Part shown: positions 50,557 to 59,798 of the stretch, one piece after another
Layout of the letters: every line of letters begins with the position of its first letter
Numbering within the stretch: position 1 is the first letter of the stretch
The notes under the pieces: model-generated
The model's database searches: none
What the model was told of the DNA's origin: nothing
Seen by the model: only the letters and a program-made list of their open reading frames with translations
Program-made: the position numbers and the translations under genes
NCBI RefSeq assembly: GCF_003096095.1
Contig: NZ_CP015453.1
Span: forward strand, 3,782,001 to 3,846,000
DNA from: Dietzia psychralcaliphila
Lineage (GTDB): Bacteria > Actinomycetota > Actinomycetes > Mycobacteriales > Mycobacteriaceae
Length of the DNA: 64,000 nt
Reading direction: 5' to 3'

Positions 50557-51449
50557 TCGCGCGCGTCGCCCTGGTCACCGGTGGGAGTCGCGGCGTGGGC
50601 AGGGGTGTGGCCACCGCGCTCGCCGAAGCGGGCTGGACGGTCTACGTCACCGGACGCTCGGCCGGGAGACTGCAGGCCACGCTCGACGCGGCGGCGGGAG
50701 CGCCCGGCGAGGTGCGCCCGCTCGAGTGTGATCACGCCGACGACGAGCAGATCGTCGCCACGGTCGCCCGCGTCGCCACCGAGGCAGGGCGTCTGGACCT
50801 GCTGGTCAACAACGTGTGGACCAACCCCAAGGGCTTCATGGGCTTCAACGGGAAGTTCTGGGAGCGGCCCGCCGGTGACTGGGACGCGCTCATGGGGATC
50901 GGGCTGCGCGCGCACTACGTCGCCAGCTGTGAGGCCGCCAAGGTGATGGTCCCGCAGGGGTCGGGCCTCATGGTCAACATCTCGTCCTTCGGGTCGCGCT
51001 CGCCGTTCCACACCGTGCTCTACGGGATGAGCAAGACCGCCCTGGACAAGATGGCCTCGGACATGGCCCACGAGCTCGCGGGCACCGGGGTGTCCACCCT
51101 GTCGCTGTGGCTCGGCCTCATCCGCACCGAGCTCATCCTGTCGTTGGGGATGGACGACTTCAACGGCTTCCCCCTGGATCGAGCCGAGGACCCGACCTTC
51201 GTCGGCCGCGTGATCGCGGCCCTGGCCGAGGACCCGGCGCTGCCGGAGCTGAGCGGGTCCACGGTCATCACCGCCGAGTACGGCCGCGAGCACGGGGTGA
51301 CGAACGACGACGGCGCGGTGCCGCTGTCGCACCGCGGCGCCTTCGGCGGGGGTCCGCTCTTCCCACCCGTGACCGACGAGCAGCTGGGGATCACAACGGT
51401 CGACGAGGTGGCCGCGGCCGGTGGCCACAACGGGTTCGTGGGGCAGTAG
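50553..51449 (+). CDS. SDR-family oxidoreductase
   Basis: A 298-residue SDR starting at GTG 50553. TGGSRGVGRGVA gives the cofactor loop, LLVNNVWTNPKGF replaces the usual NNAG motif, and SSFGSRSPFHTVLYGMSKTALDK carries the Ser-Tyr-Lys catalytic set near residues 148-170 (two adjacent segments). NNVW in place of NNAG is a recognised variant of DHRS1-type SDRs. It is coupled with the upstream SnoaL protein. The next gene follows 2 bases later. Confidence 0.87.
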   Translation: MIARVALVTGGSRGVGRGVATALAEAGWTVYVTGRSAGRLQATLDAAAGAPGEVRPLECDHADDEQIVATVARVATEAGRLDLLVNNVWTNPKGFMGFNGKFWERPAGDWDALMGIGLRAHYVASCEAAKVMVPQGSGLMVNISSFGSRSPFHTVLYGMSKTALDKMASDMAHELAGTGVSTLSLWLGLIRTELILSLGMDDFNGFPLDRAEDPTFVGRVIAALAEDPALPELSGSTVITAEYGREHGVTNDDGAVPLSHRGAFGGGPLFPPVTDEQLGITTVDEVAAAGGHNGFVGQ

Positions 51450-51451
51450 CC

Positions 51452-51841
51452 GTGTCTCCGCAGGGGATCGGGGAGTTCGACGACCCGCTGGAGCGCCTCG
51501 AACGCAATGAGCGCCAAGCCAGCCAGGCGATCCGCTACGTCCTGCTCTCCGCCTCGGCGGTCGTCGCCTTTGCGGTGGTTCTGGTCGCTCTGGGCGGCGG
51601 TATCGGTGAGGAGTGCACGGAACCCGGCGGCACGTGTCTGACCGCCGACCGGGTCGAGGTGGTGCTCCTGCCGCTGCTGCTGTCGGTGGGCCTGTCCGTG
51701 ACGGCGGGCGTCAAGACGTACCGGCGGTGGAAGCAGCACATCCGGTGGCGGCCGTGGCTGTTCGCCAGCTACGCCATGTGGATGATCACCACCACCTACC
51801 TGATCGGCTCGTCCTCGGCGGTGTTCGTGCAGGTGGGCTGA
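51452..51841 (+). CDS. Small membrane protein after the SDR
   Basis: A 129-residue protein starting at GTG 51452. After a charged N terminus (DDPLERLERNERQASQA) it has about three helices: YVLLSASAVVAFAVVLVALG, VVLLPLLLSVGLSVTAGV and LFASYAMWMITTTYLIGSS. Two cysteines (EECTEPGGTCL) lie in the first extracellular loop. No family recognised; close spacing suggests co-transcription with the SDR. Confidence 0.65.
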   Translation: MSPQGIGEFDDPLERLERNERQASQAIRYVLLSASAVVAFAVVLVALGGGIGEECTEPGGTCLTADRVEVVLLPLLLSVGLSVTAGVKTYRRWKQHIRWRPWLFASYAMWMITTTYLIGSSSAVFVQVG

Positions 51842-51900
51842 CCGGGGTCGCGCTGGCGGAGTGGTCCCGACACGCATCGCACGTCGGGGAGGAAGCCGAG

Positions 51901-54900
51901 TCAGGGGACGACGTTGACCATCTTGCCGGGCACCACGATGACCTTCTTGGGCGTCGCGCCGCCGAGGTTGGCCTGCACCTTCTCGTCGGCCAGGGCAGCG
52001 GCCTCCACATCCGCCGGCGAGGCGTCCGCGGGGACGGTGATGCGCGAGCGCACCTTGCCCTTGATCTGCACCGGGTACTCCACGGAGTCCTCGACCAGGT
52101 AGGACTCGTCGTGCTCGGGGAACGGGCCGTGGGCCAGCGACCCGGTGTGCCCGAGCCGGGACCACAGTTCCTCCGCCAGGTGCGGGGCGACCGGTGCCAC
52201 CATGAGCACCAGCGGCTCGACCACCGAGCGCGGCGCTCCCGGCCCCTCCGTCGGGTAGGCCTTGGTCAGGAAGTTCACGTACTCGATGAGCTTGGCGATC
52301 GCGGTGTTGTCGCGCAGTCCCGCGTAGTCGTCGCGGACACCGGCGATCGCCTTGTGCAGCGCCTTGAGCACCTCCTGAGGCGGCTCCTCGCCGGTCACCC
52401 GGGCCTGCCCGGTGGACTCCTCGATCACCACGCGCCACAACCGCTGCAGGAAGCGGTGCGCCCCCACCACGTCCTTGGTGGCCCAGGGCCGTGAGGTGTC
52501 GAGCGGACCCATGGACATCTCGTACACGCGCAGGGTGTCGGCGCCGTACTCGTCGCAGATCTCGTCCGGCGAGACGGAGTTCTTGAGCGACTTGCCCATC
52601 TTCCCGTACTCCTGGAACACCTCGGGCGCGTCAGGGGATCCGTTCAGATAGAACTTTCCGTCCCGCTCCTCTACATCCGCAGCGGGCACGTAGACACCAC
52701 GCGAATCGGTGTAGGCGAACGCCTGGATGTAGCCCTGGTTGAACAGGCGCCGGTACGGCTCTTCGCTGGTCACGTGGCCGAGGTCGAAGAGGACCTTGTG
52801 CCAGAATCGCGAGTAGAGCAGGTGCAGCACGGCGTGTTCGACTCCACCGACGTAGAGGTCCACCCCACCGGGGTCGCCCTCGCCGTGGATCTCGGGCCGC
52901 GGTCCGGTCCAGTAGCGCTCGTTCTCCAACGCGCACATCTCGTCGGAGTTCGTGGGGTCGATGTAGCGCAACTGATACCAGCTGGAGCCGGCCCAGTTGG
53001 GCATCACGTTGGCGTCGCGGGTGAATGTGCGGGTGCCCAGTCCGTCGCCGAGATCAAGCTCGACGGTCATCCACTCGGTGGCCTTGGCCAACGGCGGGGA
53101 GGGCATCGAGTCGGCGTCGTCGGGGTCGAACGAGACGGGCTTGTAGTCCTCGACCTCGGGCAACTCCACCGGCAACATCTCGTCGGGCAGCGCGTGCGGG
53201 ACGCCGTCGGAGTCGTAGACCACCGGGAACGGCTCGCCCCAGTAGCGCTGGCGGGCGAAGAGCCAGTCCCGCAGCTTGTACTGGACGGTCCCCTCGCCGG
53301 TGCCCTCGCCCTCGAGCCAGGCGATGGTCGCGGCCTTGGCCTCGTCGACGCCCATGCCGTCGAGCGACAGCCCGCGCTCGTTGACCGAGTTCACGGCTAC
53401 GCCGTCTCCCGCGTAGGACTCGGCCTGCACGTCCAGCTCGCGCCCGTCGGCCGGGGCCACGACCTGCACGATCGGCAGGCCGAAGGCGGTGGCGAACTCG
53501 TGGTCGCGGGAGTCGTGGGCGGGCACGGCCATGATCGCGCCGGTGCCGTAGCCCATGAGTACGTAGTCGGCCACGAACACCGGTACCTGCGCGCCGTTGA
53601 CCGGGTTGACGGCGTAGGCGCCGGTGAAGACGCCGGTCTTGTCCTTGTTCTCCTGGCGCTCCAGATCGGACTTGGTGGCGGCCCGGCGCCGGTACTCCTG
53701 CACGGCCTCGGCCGGCGAGGAGTGCCCGCCGGTCCAGCGCTCGTCCAGCTCGGCGGCAGCGCCGCCCGCAGCATCACCCTCTCGGTCTCCCCCACCGCCG
53801 ACCGCCCCGGCCTCCGGCCAGAACGGCCCGGCCAGCTCGTCGACGAGCGGGTGCTCCGGAGAGAGCACCATGTAGGTGGCGCCGAACAGGGTGTCGGGGC
53901 GGGTGGTGAACACCTCGATGGACCGGTCCGCCACGGCGAAGCGCACGCGCGCGCCCTGTGAGCGTCCGATCCAGTTGCGCTGCATCGACTTGACCTTGTC
54001 GGTCCAGTCCAGCCGGTCCAGGTCGTCGACCAGCCGGTCGGAGTACGCGGTGATGCGCATCATCCACTGGGAGAGGTTCTTGCGGAAGACGGGGAAGTTG
54101 CCCCGCTCGGAGCGCCCCTCGGCGGTGACCTCCTCGTTGGCCAGCACGGTGCCCAGCCCGGGGCACCAGTTGACGGTCGAGTCCGACAGGTACACCAGGC
54201 GGTGCGCGTCGAGGACCTTCTCCTGCTCCCCCGCGGTCAGATCGGCCCAGGATCGGCCGGCGAACTCACCCGGAAGCGAGCGGGAGCCGTCCGCGAACTG
54301 CTCGCGCAGTTCGGAGATGGGGCGGGCCCGACCGGTGCGCCTGGCGTTCTCGCGGTGGTCGGTGGTGCGGGCGGGGGCGTCGGGGTCGTACCAGGAACCG
54401 TGGATCTGCAGGAAGATCCACTGCGTCCAGCGGTAGAAGTCGGTGTCGGTGGTGGCGAACACGCGGCGGCGGTCGTGGCCCAGGCCCAGGCGACCGAGCT
54501 GGCGCTCCATGTTGGCGATGTTGGCCTCGGTGGTCACGCGCGGGTGCTGGCCGGTCTGCACCGCGTACTGCTCGGCGGGCAGGCCGAACGCGTCGTAGCC
54601 CAGCGTGTGCAGGACGTTGGCGCCGAGCATGCGGTTGTAGCGGGCGAAGACGTCGGTGGCGATGTACCCGAGCGGGTGGCCGACGTGGAGGCCGGCGCCC
54701 GAGGGATACGGGAACATGTCCTGCACGAAGAGCTTGTCCTCCGGCAGCGGCGCACCGTCCTCGGCCGCGAGCGGGCCGACGGGGTTGGGGGCCTCGAAAG
54801 TTCCGCGCTCGGACCACTCCCGCCGCCAGCGGTCCTCGATCTGGCCGGCGAGGGCGGCGCCGTACCGGTGGGCCGGGCCGGCCTGCTCGGTCTGCGCCCC

Positions 54901-54999
54901 GGTGTCCGACTGCGCACCGCTGCTGGACTGCGCGCCGGTGTCGAGATGCGCTCCGGCGTCGAAGTGCCCTGCGGTGACGGTCTCGTCGCTGCTGCTCAC
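51901..54999 (-). CDS. leuS: Leucyl-tRNA synthetase
   Basis: A 1032-residue class I synthetase. It charges tRNA-Leu in the cytosol. The GTG at 54999 gives an unusual ~45-residue N-terminal tail with [17 protein letters not shown]-type repeats. The catalytic HIGH motif is within [15 protein letters not shown] near residue 100, the editing domain contains [20 protein letters not shown], and the second catalytic loop is [15 protein letters not shown] near residue 735 (MGKS form of KMSKS). The C-terminal anticodon-binding part ends [20 protein letters not shown]. Length and organisation are normal apart from the tail. Confidence 0.96.
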   Translation of the reverse strand: MSSSDETVTAGHFDAGAHLDTGAQSSSGAQSDTGAQTEQAGPAHRYGAALAGQIEDRWRREWSERGTFEAPNPVGPLAAEDGAPLPEDKLFVQDMFPYPSGAGLHVGHPLGYIATDVFARYNRMLGANVLHTLGYDAFGLPAEQYAVQTGQHPRVTTEANIANMERQLGRLGLGHDRRRVFATTDTDFYRWTQWIFLQIHGSWYDPDAPARTTDHRENARRTGRARPISELREQFADGSRSLPGEFAGRSWADLTAGEQEKVLDAHRLVYLSDSTVNWCPGLGTVLANEEVTAEGRSERGNFPVFRKNLSQWMMRITAYSDRLVDDLDRLDWTDKVKSMQRNWIGRSQGARVRFAVADRSIEVFTTRPDTLFGATYMVLSPEHPLVDELAGPFWPEAGAVGGGGDREGDAAGGAAAELDERWTGGHSSPAEAVQEYRRRAATKSDLERQENKDKTGVFTGAYAVNPVNGAQVPVFVADYVLMGYGTGAIMAVPAHDSRDHEFATAFGLPIVQVVAPADGRELDVQAESYAGDGVAVNSVNERGLSLDGMGVDEAKAATIAWLEGEGTGEGTVQYKLRDWLFARQRYWGEPFPVVYDSDGVPHALPDEMLPVELPEVEDYKPVSFDPDDADSMPSPPLAKATEWMTVELDLGDGLGTRTFTRDANVMPNWAGSSWYQLRYIDPTNSDEMCALENERYWTGPRPEIHGEGDPGGVDLYVGGVEHAVLHLLYSRFWHKVLFDLGHVTSEEPYRRLFNQGYIQAFAYTDSRGVYVPAADVEERDGKFYLNGSPDAPEVFQEYGKMGKSLKNSVSPDEICDEYGADTLRVYEMSMGPLDTSRPWATKDVVGAHRFLQRLWRVVIEESTGQARVTGEEPPQEVLKALHKAIAGVRDDYAGLRDNTAIAKLIEYVNFLTKAYPTEGPGAPRSVVEPLVLMVAPVAPHLAEELWSRLGHTGSLAHGPFPEHDESYLVEDSVEYPVQIKGKVRSRITVPADASPADVEAAALADEKVQANLGGATPKKVIVVPGKMVNVVP

Positions 55000-55103
55000 G
55001 GTTGTCTGCTCTCCCTGGTCCTCGCCGGTGCCCACACGCAGGCTTCGGACAAGCCTAAACCCTGGACGGGATCGGGCCACGTCAGCGTGTGGGCACCGTG
55101 GGC

Positions 55104-55197
55104 GTTCAGGCCGGGTGATCAGGCCGCGTGTTCGGTCCGGGCGATCGGTCCGGGCGATCAGGCCCGGGCGATCAGGCCCGGGCGATCAGGCCCGGGC
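55104..55197. repeat. Seven 13-14 bp tandem repeats carrying the DoxX stop codon
   Basis: Units start at 55104, 55117, 55130, 55143, 55156, 55170 and 55184. The last three are identical GATCAGGCCCGGGC. TCA of the last unit (55186-55188) is the DoxX stop codon, and the same TCA recurs at 55172 and 55158. The unit GATCAGGCCGCGT at 55117 equals a unit in the array at 28603. Confidence 0.88.
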
Positions 55198-55668
55198 GGC
55201 GCGACGCCCGGCGATCAGCGCGTCGAGACTGTATCGCCCGGCGCCGATCAGCCCGAAGACCGTCGCGGCCAGGGCGATGACGGCGACGAGCTCCCAGCCA
55301 CCGTTGGTGGCGAAGATCCCGGCGCCCTGGTGGACGAAGAAGTAGGCGCCGACCATGACCACGACGACGAGGGCCGCGACCACCGGCGTGAGCAGCCCCA
55401 GGATCAGCAGGATCCCACCGATCAGCTCGACACCGCCCGCGAACACCGCGGCCGCCTGGGCTGCCGGGACACCGACGGAGTCGAAGAACTCGCCGGTGGC
55501 TCCTGCGCCGTTGGTGACGAGCTTCTCCCAGCCGTGGGCGATCAGGACGACACCGAGCAGCGCGCGGGTGAGGAGCAGTCCGATGTCGCGGACGACCCGC
55601 GGGACGGGCACGAGGCGGGTCTCGCTCTCGGTGGCGCGGTGGGCGGGGGTGGTTGCCGTGGTGGTCAC
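55186..55668 (-). CDS. DoxX-family membrane protein
   Basis: A 160-residue membrane protein with four helices; the DoxX pattern is LLTRALLGVVLIAHGWEKLV, VGVPAAQAAAVFAGGVELIG and GILLILGLLTPVVAALVV. DoxX-like proteins are linked to redox balance and, in mycobacteria, to membrane complexes that resist oxidative stress. It is divergent from a MarR regulator (100 bases between starts), which probably represses it. Its final codons lie in a tandem repeat array. Confidence 0.85.
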   Translation of the reverse strand: MTTTATTPAHRATESETRLVPVPRVVRDIGLLLTRALLGVVLIAHGWEKLVTNGAGATGEFFDSVGVPAAQAAAVFAGGVELIGGILLILGLLTPVVAALVVVVMVGAYFFVHQGAGIFATNGGWELVAVIALAATVFGLIGAGRYSLDALIAGRRAARA

Positions 55669-55768
55669 GTCAGTGGTCCTCTCGAATTACCCATCCCTGT
55701 GGATGATGCGTCACACACTTCTACCGCCGCCCTAGGTGTCGTGTCAACTAAGACGGTAGGGTGGGGTC

Positions 55769-56344
55769 ATGGCTGAAAAGGTGACCAGTAACCACGTGCG
55801 ATGGCTGACCGACGAGGAGAAGGCGCTCTGGCGCGACTACCTCGCGATCCAGGGTCGCCTGCACCTGGAGATCCAGCGTGATCTCAAGGCCACATCGAGC
55901 CTGACGGAGCCCGAGTTCGAGGTGCTCGCGATCCTCAGCGAGGCCGACGGACCACTACGGATGACGGCGCTGTCCGACGTCCTGCAATGGGAACGCAGCC
56001 GGCTCTCCCACCAGGTCACCCGGATGGTCAAACGCGGACTGGTCCAGCGGACCAGTTGCCCCACCGACGGCCGGGGCGCGTTCGTCTCCGTCACCGAGGA
56101 GGGGATGCGCGAGATCGAGAAGGCCGCACCCGATCACGTCGCCACCGTGCGCCGGGAGTTCCTGGACCGGCTCAGCGAGCAGGACAAGCGCGAACTCGCC
56201 CGACTCCTCGCGCTGGTCGAAGGTTCGGCAGGTGCTGGTCCGGCGGGCACCGGTTCGGCGGGGATTGTCTCCGCGGGCGATGGTTGCGCGGGGGATGAGG
56301 CGAATCGGAATTACCCCGCCGCGGGCGTACCCTCAGGGGCGTGA
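55769..56344 (+). CDS. MarR-family regulator
   Basis: A 191-residue winged-helix regulator: LTEPEFEVLAILSEADGPLR, ALSDVLQWERSRLSHQVTRM, and the wing RTSCPTDGRGAFVSVTEEG near residues 92-110. The C-terminal ~40 residues (GSAGAGPAGTGSAGIVSAGD) are a Gly/Ala repeat not needed for the fold. It is divergent from doxX and its stop overlaps the SdpI gene start (GTGA). CTACCG/CGGTAG at 55721-55759 may be part of its operator (weak). Confidence 0.85.
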   Translation: MAEKVTSNHVRWLTDEEKALWRDYLAIQGRLHLEIQRDLKATSSLTEPEFEVLAILSEADGPLRMTALSDVLQWERSRLSHQVTRMVKRGLVQRTSCPTDGRGAFVSVTEEGMREIEKAAPDHVATVRREFLDRLSEQDKRELARLLALVEGSAGAGPAGTGSAGIVSAGDGCAGDEANRNYPAAGVPSGA

Positions 56345-56901
56345 ACGCAGTGCTCGTGGTGGTCGTGGTGCTCCTGGTGGGCTTGGCTCTGGTGGTCGGG
56401 GTCACCGGCCTGCTCGGGTTGCTCGGCCGACTGCCGGGCAACGGCGTCCTGGGTGTCCGCACCCCGGAGACCCGTCGCTCCCCCGAGGCCTGGACGCTGG
56501 CCAACCGGGCCGCCGGACCCGCGTTCCTCGGCTCGAGCCTCATGCTCCTGCTCGGTGCGCTGGGCGTGGGGCTGATCGGCGGCTGGGTCGGTGGGCTCGT
56601 CGTCGTCGTCGCTCTTCTCGGTTCGCTCGCCCTGCTCAGCGTTGCCGGCCTCGCCGGATCCCGCGCCGCGGCCGTCTGGGAGGCCGCGCAGGACGAGGAT
56701 CAGGGTGGCTGCGGCTGCGGCTCCGAGGGCGGCTGTGGCGGCCACTCCGCCGGCGACCCCTCCGAGGCGCCCGGCGGGGACTCCTGTTCGGGCTCCCCCA
56801 CCGACTCCGCGGATCCGGCCGCCGACTGCGGCGTGACCGGCGGCTGCGGATCGTGCGCCCTGCAGGGAATGTGCGAATCGGAGAACACCGCCACCCGGTG
56901 A
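56341..56901 (+). CDS. SdpI-family protein with cysteine-rich tail
   Basis: A 186-residue protein starting at GTG 56341. Residues 1-110 are an SdpI-like membrane region with about three helices and the family signature LGRLPGNGVLGVRTPETRRS followed by PEAWTLANRAAG. In Bacillus, SdpI is an immunity protein and signal receptor for the SdpC toxin (established). The last ~60 residues contain eight cysteines in Gly/Ser-rich sequence (GGCGCGSEGGCGG, DCGVTGGCGSCALQGMC), which is not part of SdpI. This tail could bind metal or form an iron-sulfur or disulfide cluster. It is coupled to a MarR regulator. Confidence 0.75.
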   Translation: MNAVLVVVVVLLVGLALVVGVTGLLGLLGRLPGNGVLGVRTPETRRSPEAWTLANRAAGPAFLGSSLMLLLGALGVGLIGGWVGGLVVVVALLGSLALLSVAGLAGSRAAAVWEAAQDEDQGGCGCGSEGGCGGHSAGDPSEAPGGDSCSGSPTDSADPAADCGVTGGCGSCALQGMCESENTATR

Positions 56902-57028
56902 GGGGCTGCGTGAGGGCTCGCGTGGGGGCCCGTGCGGGGGCCCGTGTCCCGGCCCGACCGGTGGCCGGCTCCCACCGTGCTGCCTACGGTCAGAGGTTCA
57001 CCCGACCCACACCGTGAAGGAGCTCGCC

Positions 57029-57607
57029 ATGGCCCAGAAGTCCACGACAGAGTCCAACCAGGACGTCGTCGACATCCTCACCGCCGACCATCGCGAGATG
57101 ATCGGGCTCATCGAGATGATCGAGGAGACCTCCGACCCCAAGGAGCGCCGCGCGCTGGCCGACTCCGTGATCGCCGAGGTGATGCGCCACTCCGTGGCCG
57201 AGGAGCTGTTCGTCTACCCCGAGTACGAGCGCAGCATCCCGGACGGCAAGGACGAGGTGGAGCACGACAAGGAGGAGCACCAGGAGATCGAAGAGGTGAT
57301 GAAGGAGCTCGAGGGCCTGGACTCCGAGAGCGCCGAGTTCATCGCCACCGTGAAGCGCTTCAAGGAACTCCTCGACCACCATGCGGACGACGAGGAGTCC
57401 GACCAGTTCCCCAAGATGCGTGAGCACCTCACCGCCGACACCCTGGTCGACATGGGCCGGAAGGTCGAGGCGGCCAAGAAGATCGCCCCCACCCGTCCGC
57501 ACCCCGGCTCCCCGCACTCCGAGCTGTTCCACATGACCCTCGGCCCCGGCGTCGGAATGGTCGACCGCCTCCGCGACGCGCTCAGCGGCCGCATCAAGAA
57601 CACCTGA
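57029..57607 (+). CDS. Hemerythrin-domain protein
   Basis: A 192-residue protein; the ATG at 57029 lies 6 bases after AAGGAG. The hemerythrin helices carry the metal ligands: ILTADHREMIGLIEMIEE, MRHSVAEELFVYPEYERSI, HDKEEHQEIEEVMKELEG, and FKELLDHHADDEESDQFP. It would bind a di-iron centre and sense or store oxygen or respond to oxidative or nitrosative stress. The C-terminal tail (PTRPHPGSPHSELFHMTLGP) is shared by many actinobacterial members. Single-gene transcript. Confidence 0.88.
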   Translation: MAQKSTTESNQDVVDILTADHREMIGLIEMIEETSDPKERRALADSVIAEVMRHSVAEELFVYPEYERSIPDGKDEVEHDKEEHQEIEEVMKELEGLDSESAEFIATVKRFKELLDHHADDEESDQFPKMREHLTADTLVDMGRKVEAAKKIAPTRPHPGSPHSELFHMTLGPGVGMVDRLRDALSGRIKNT

Positions 57608-57671
57608 CGGTTCGGGTCGGCGTCGACGGCCGAGCCGCTGGGTGTGTTGGACAGCAGGGTGTGTCGGATAG

Positions 57672-58040
57672 CTAGGTCAGAACCCGGATCACGACGGCCG
57701 CGAGCCCGCACGCGGCCATGACCAGCACCATCACGACCAGACCCACGTTGTACAGCGTCTGGGTCTGCTGGACCTGACCGGCCCGGACGAAGCGCCCCAC
57801 CCGTCGTTCGTGGTTGCGCTGCACCCTGAGCAGCGCCAGGAGCGGGATCACCAACAGCATCGAGAAGACCGCCGCCCACAGCCACGAGGTCTCGGCGACG
57901 AGCTTGGCCACCAGGATGATGTTGACGGTCACCACGGCCCAGGTCCGGGCCCACGACAGGCTCGTGCGCTCGGACTGCAGCCCGGCGTCGGGCGGCGTCG
58001 CCTCGGGACGCACCCCGATCCGGCGCCGCGGGGCGCTCAT
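57672..58040 (-). CDS. DUF202-family membrane protein
   Basis: A 122-residue protein starting at ATG 58040, overlapping the preceding gene by ATGA. DUF202 signature LQSERTSLSWARTWAVVTVN is followed by three helices ending VLVMAACGLAAVVIRVLT. Function unknown. Together with the upstream gene it forms a two-gene DUF202 unit, an arrangement common in Mycobacteriales. Confidence 0.8.
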   Translation of the reverse strand: MSAPRRRIGVRPEATPPDAGLQSERTSLSWARTWAVVTVNIILVAKLVAETSWLWAAVFSMLLVIPLLALLRVQRNHERRVGRFVRAGQVQQTQTLYNVGLVVMVLVMAACGLAAVVIRVLT

Positions 58041-58420
58041 GCGAAGGTGCCGCCGAGGATCGCGACCACGAGCAGAACCGCACCGATCGCGATGCCCAGC
58101 ACCAGCAGGATCGATGCCTGCGGAACCGGTAGCGGCTCGTTGTGGCGCATGGAGGCCTCGATCCGGATCCAGCGTCGGAACGACACGGTCGCGAGCAGTG
58201 CCGCCATCACGAGGAGTAGGCACGCCAGCGGGGTGCGGATGATCTCCGGAATCTCGTCGCCGGCAAAGGCCTCCATCGCCACCGCGCCGGCCATCAGTCC
58301 CAGGCTCGTCCGGATCCACGCCAGGAAGGTCCGCTCGTTCGCGAGCGTGAACCGTGGGTCCGGTTCCTCACCGTCCCGCAGCGACTTGGGCCGCCACCCC
58401 TGTCCGACTTGCTCCGTCAT
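58037..58420 (-). CDS. YidH/DUF202-family membrane protein
   Basis: A 127-residue protein with the DUF202 motif RFTLANERTFLAWIRTSLGL near residues 22-41 and three hydrophobic helices. YidH-like proteins are inner-membrane proteins of unknown role. It is first in the pair with the gene at 57672 and is divergent from the SBF-type transporter. Confidence 0.85.
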   Translation of the reverse strand: MTEQVGQGWRPKSLRDGEEPDPRFTLANERTFLAWIRTSLGLMAGAVAMEAFAGDEIPEIIRTPLACLLLVMAALLATVSFRRWIRIEASMRHNEPLPVPQASILLVLGIAIGAVLLVVAILGGTFA

Positions 58421-58492
58421 CCCCCGAGCCTATCGGCCGCCCCTCTGGGCCTCGTGCGGACCTCCCGCGGACCAGGGTGATCAAATGGGTCG

Positions 58493-59473
58493 ATGAACTT
58501 CCTGCGTCGCCTCCGGGTCGAGCCGTTCATCCTGGCGATCCTGGCCGCTGTCGTGGTGGCGGCGGTGCTGCCGGCCACCGGGGACGCGGCGACCGCGCTG
58601 GGCTGGGTCACGACCGTGGGGATCGCCGTCCTGTTCTTCCTCTACGGCGCGCGGTTGGAACCCCGTGAACTGCTGGCCGGCGTGAAGCACTGGCGGCTGC
58701 ACTCGGTGGTGCTGACCGCGACCTTCCTGCTGTTCCCGGCGCTCGGGCTACTGGGGCGATGGGCCCTCACCCCTGTTCTGGGCGAACCGTTGGCCGCCGG
58801 CTTCCTGTTCCTCACGCTGGTGCCGTCGACCGTGCAGTCGTCCATCACCTTCGTGGCCATCGCCCGCGGCCACGTGAGTGCGGCCGTGGTCTCGGCGTCC
58901 GTGTCGAACCTGCTCGGGGTGGTCATCACTCCCCTGCTCGTCTTCGCGCTGATGACCACGAACGGATCGGTGGTCATCACGTGGGACTCGGTCGGGAAGA
59001 TCGCCCTGCAGCTACTCCTGCCGTTCGTCCTGGGTCAGCTGCTGCGCCGGTGGGTTCTGCCGATCACCAGGAAGATCAAGCGACTGGCGTTGTTCGACAA
59101 GTCCGTGATCGTCCTGATCGTCTACGCCGCGTTCTCCGAGGGCGTGGCCGACGGTATCTGGTCGATGGTCGGGCCGGCCCAGCTGGCGTGGCTGATCGGC
59201 GCATGCTGCGTCCTGCTCGCGGTGGTGCTGGGACTCACCGAGCTGATCGCCCGCGCGCTGGGATTCGAGGAACGCGACAAGCGGGTCGTGCAATTCTGCG
59301 GATCAAAGAAGTCGCTGGCCACAGGGCTGCCGATGGCCGCCGTCCTGTTCATCGGCCAACCCGTGGGACTCCTGGTGCTCCCCCTGATGCTGTTCCACCA
59401 GATCCAGCTGATCGTGTGCGCGTGGTTGGCCGGCCGGTACGGGCGGGCGGAGGGTGCGCCGCGGGTGGAGTGA
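58493..59473 (+). CDS. Bile acid:sodium symporter-like (SBF/DUF4137) transporter
   Basis: A 326-residue membrane protein with about ten helices. The pattern matches the SBF-like group: FFLYGARLEPRELLAGVKHW near residue 50, TLVPSTVQSSITFVAIARGH near 115, NLLGVVITPLLVFALM, and FCGSKKSLATGLPMAAVLFI near 265. The family (ASBT/ACR3-like) couples sodium to uptake of organic anions; the substrate is not known. The ATG at 58493 is preceded by a purine-poor region, so initiation may be weak or leaderless. Confidence 0.85.
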   Translation: MNFLRRLRVEPFILAILAAVVVAAVLPATGDAATALGWVTTVGIAVLFFLYGARLEPRELLAGVKHWRLHSVVLTATFLLFPALGLLGRWALTPVLGEPLAAGFLFLTLVPSTVQSSITFVAIARGHVSAAVVSASVSNLLGVVITPLLVFALMTTNGSVVITWDSVGKIALQLLLPFVLGQLLRRWVLPITRKIKRLALFDKSVIVLIVYAAFSEGVADGIWSMVGPAQLAWLIGACCVLLAVVLGLTELIARALGFEERDKRVVQFCGSKKSLATGLPMAAVLFIGQPVGLLVLPLMLFHQIQLIVCAWLAGRYGRAEGAPRVE

Positions 59474-59798
59474 GGCGCACGGCGGCGCCCATCAGCCATG
59501 CCTGCTGTCTCACGGGTTGCCGGTGCAGGACTCCCCGATCCCGACTGCGAGCTCTGCCGGGGGTTCTTTGGGCGCGAAGGGATCGCACTTGGTCATAAAC
59601 CCTGTTTGCATAGGGTTGGCGCTCCGACTCCAACACAAGCACAGTCGACTTGATGCGTTTGGGGGCACTCTAACCGCACCAATGCAGGCAGAACCGGATA
59701 GAAACAGCCCCTAACGGGGGGTAGCACTCCGCAGCATCAGAAAGCTATGCTTTCTGCACCTGCCAACCCGTCGAAACAGTACCGAAACGAGAGCGGTG
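59474..59798. other. Intergenic region at the left edge of an AT-rich insert
   Basis: A 325-base region without a convincing gene. Composition changes from GC-rich to visibly AT-richer between about 59570 and 59700, marking the edge of the insert. No tRNA, integrase or att-like direct repeat was found by eye. Small open frames here are short and unsupported. Confidence 0.5.
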
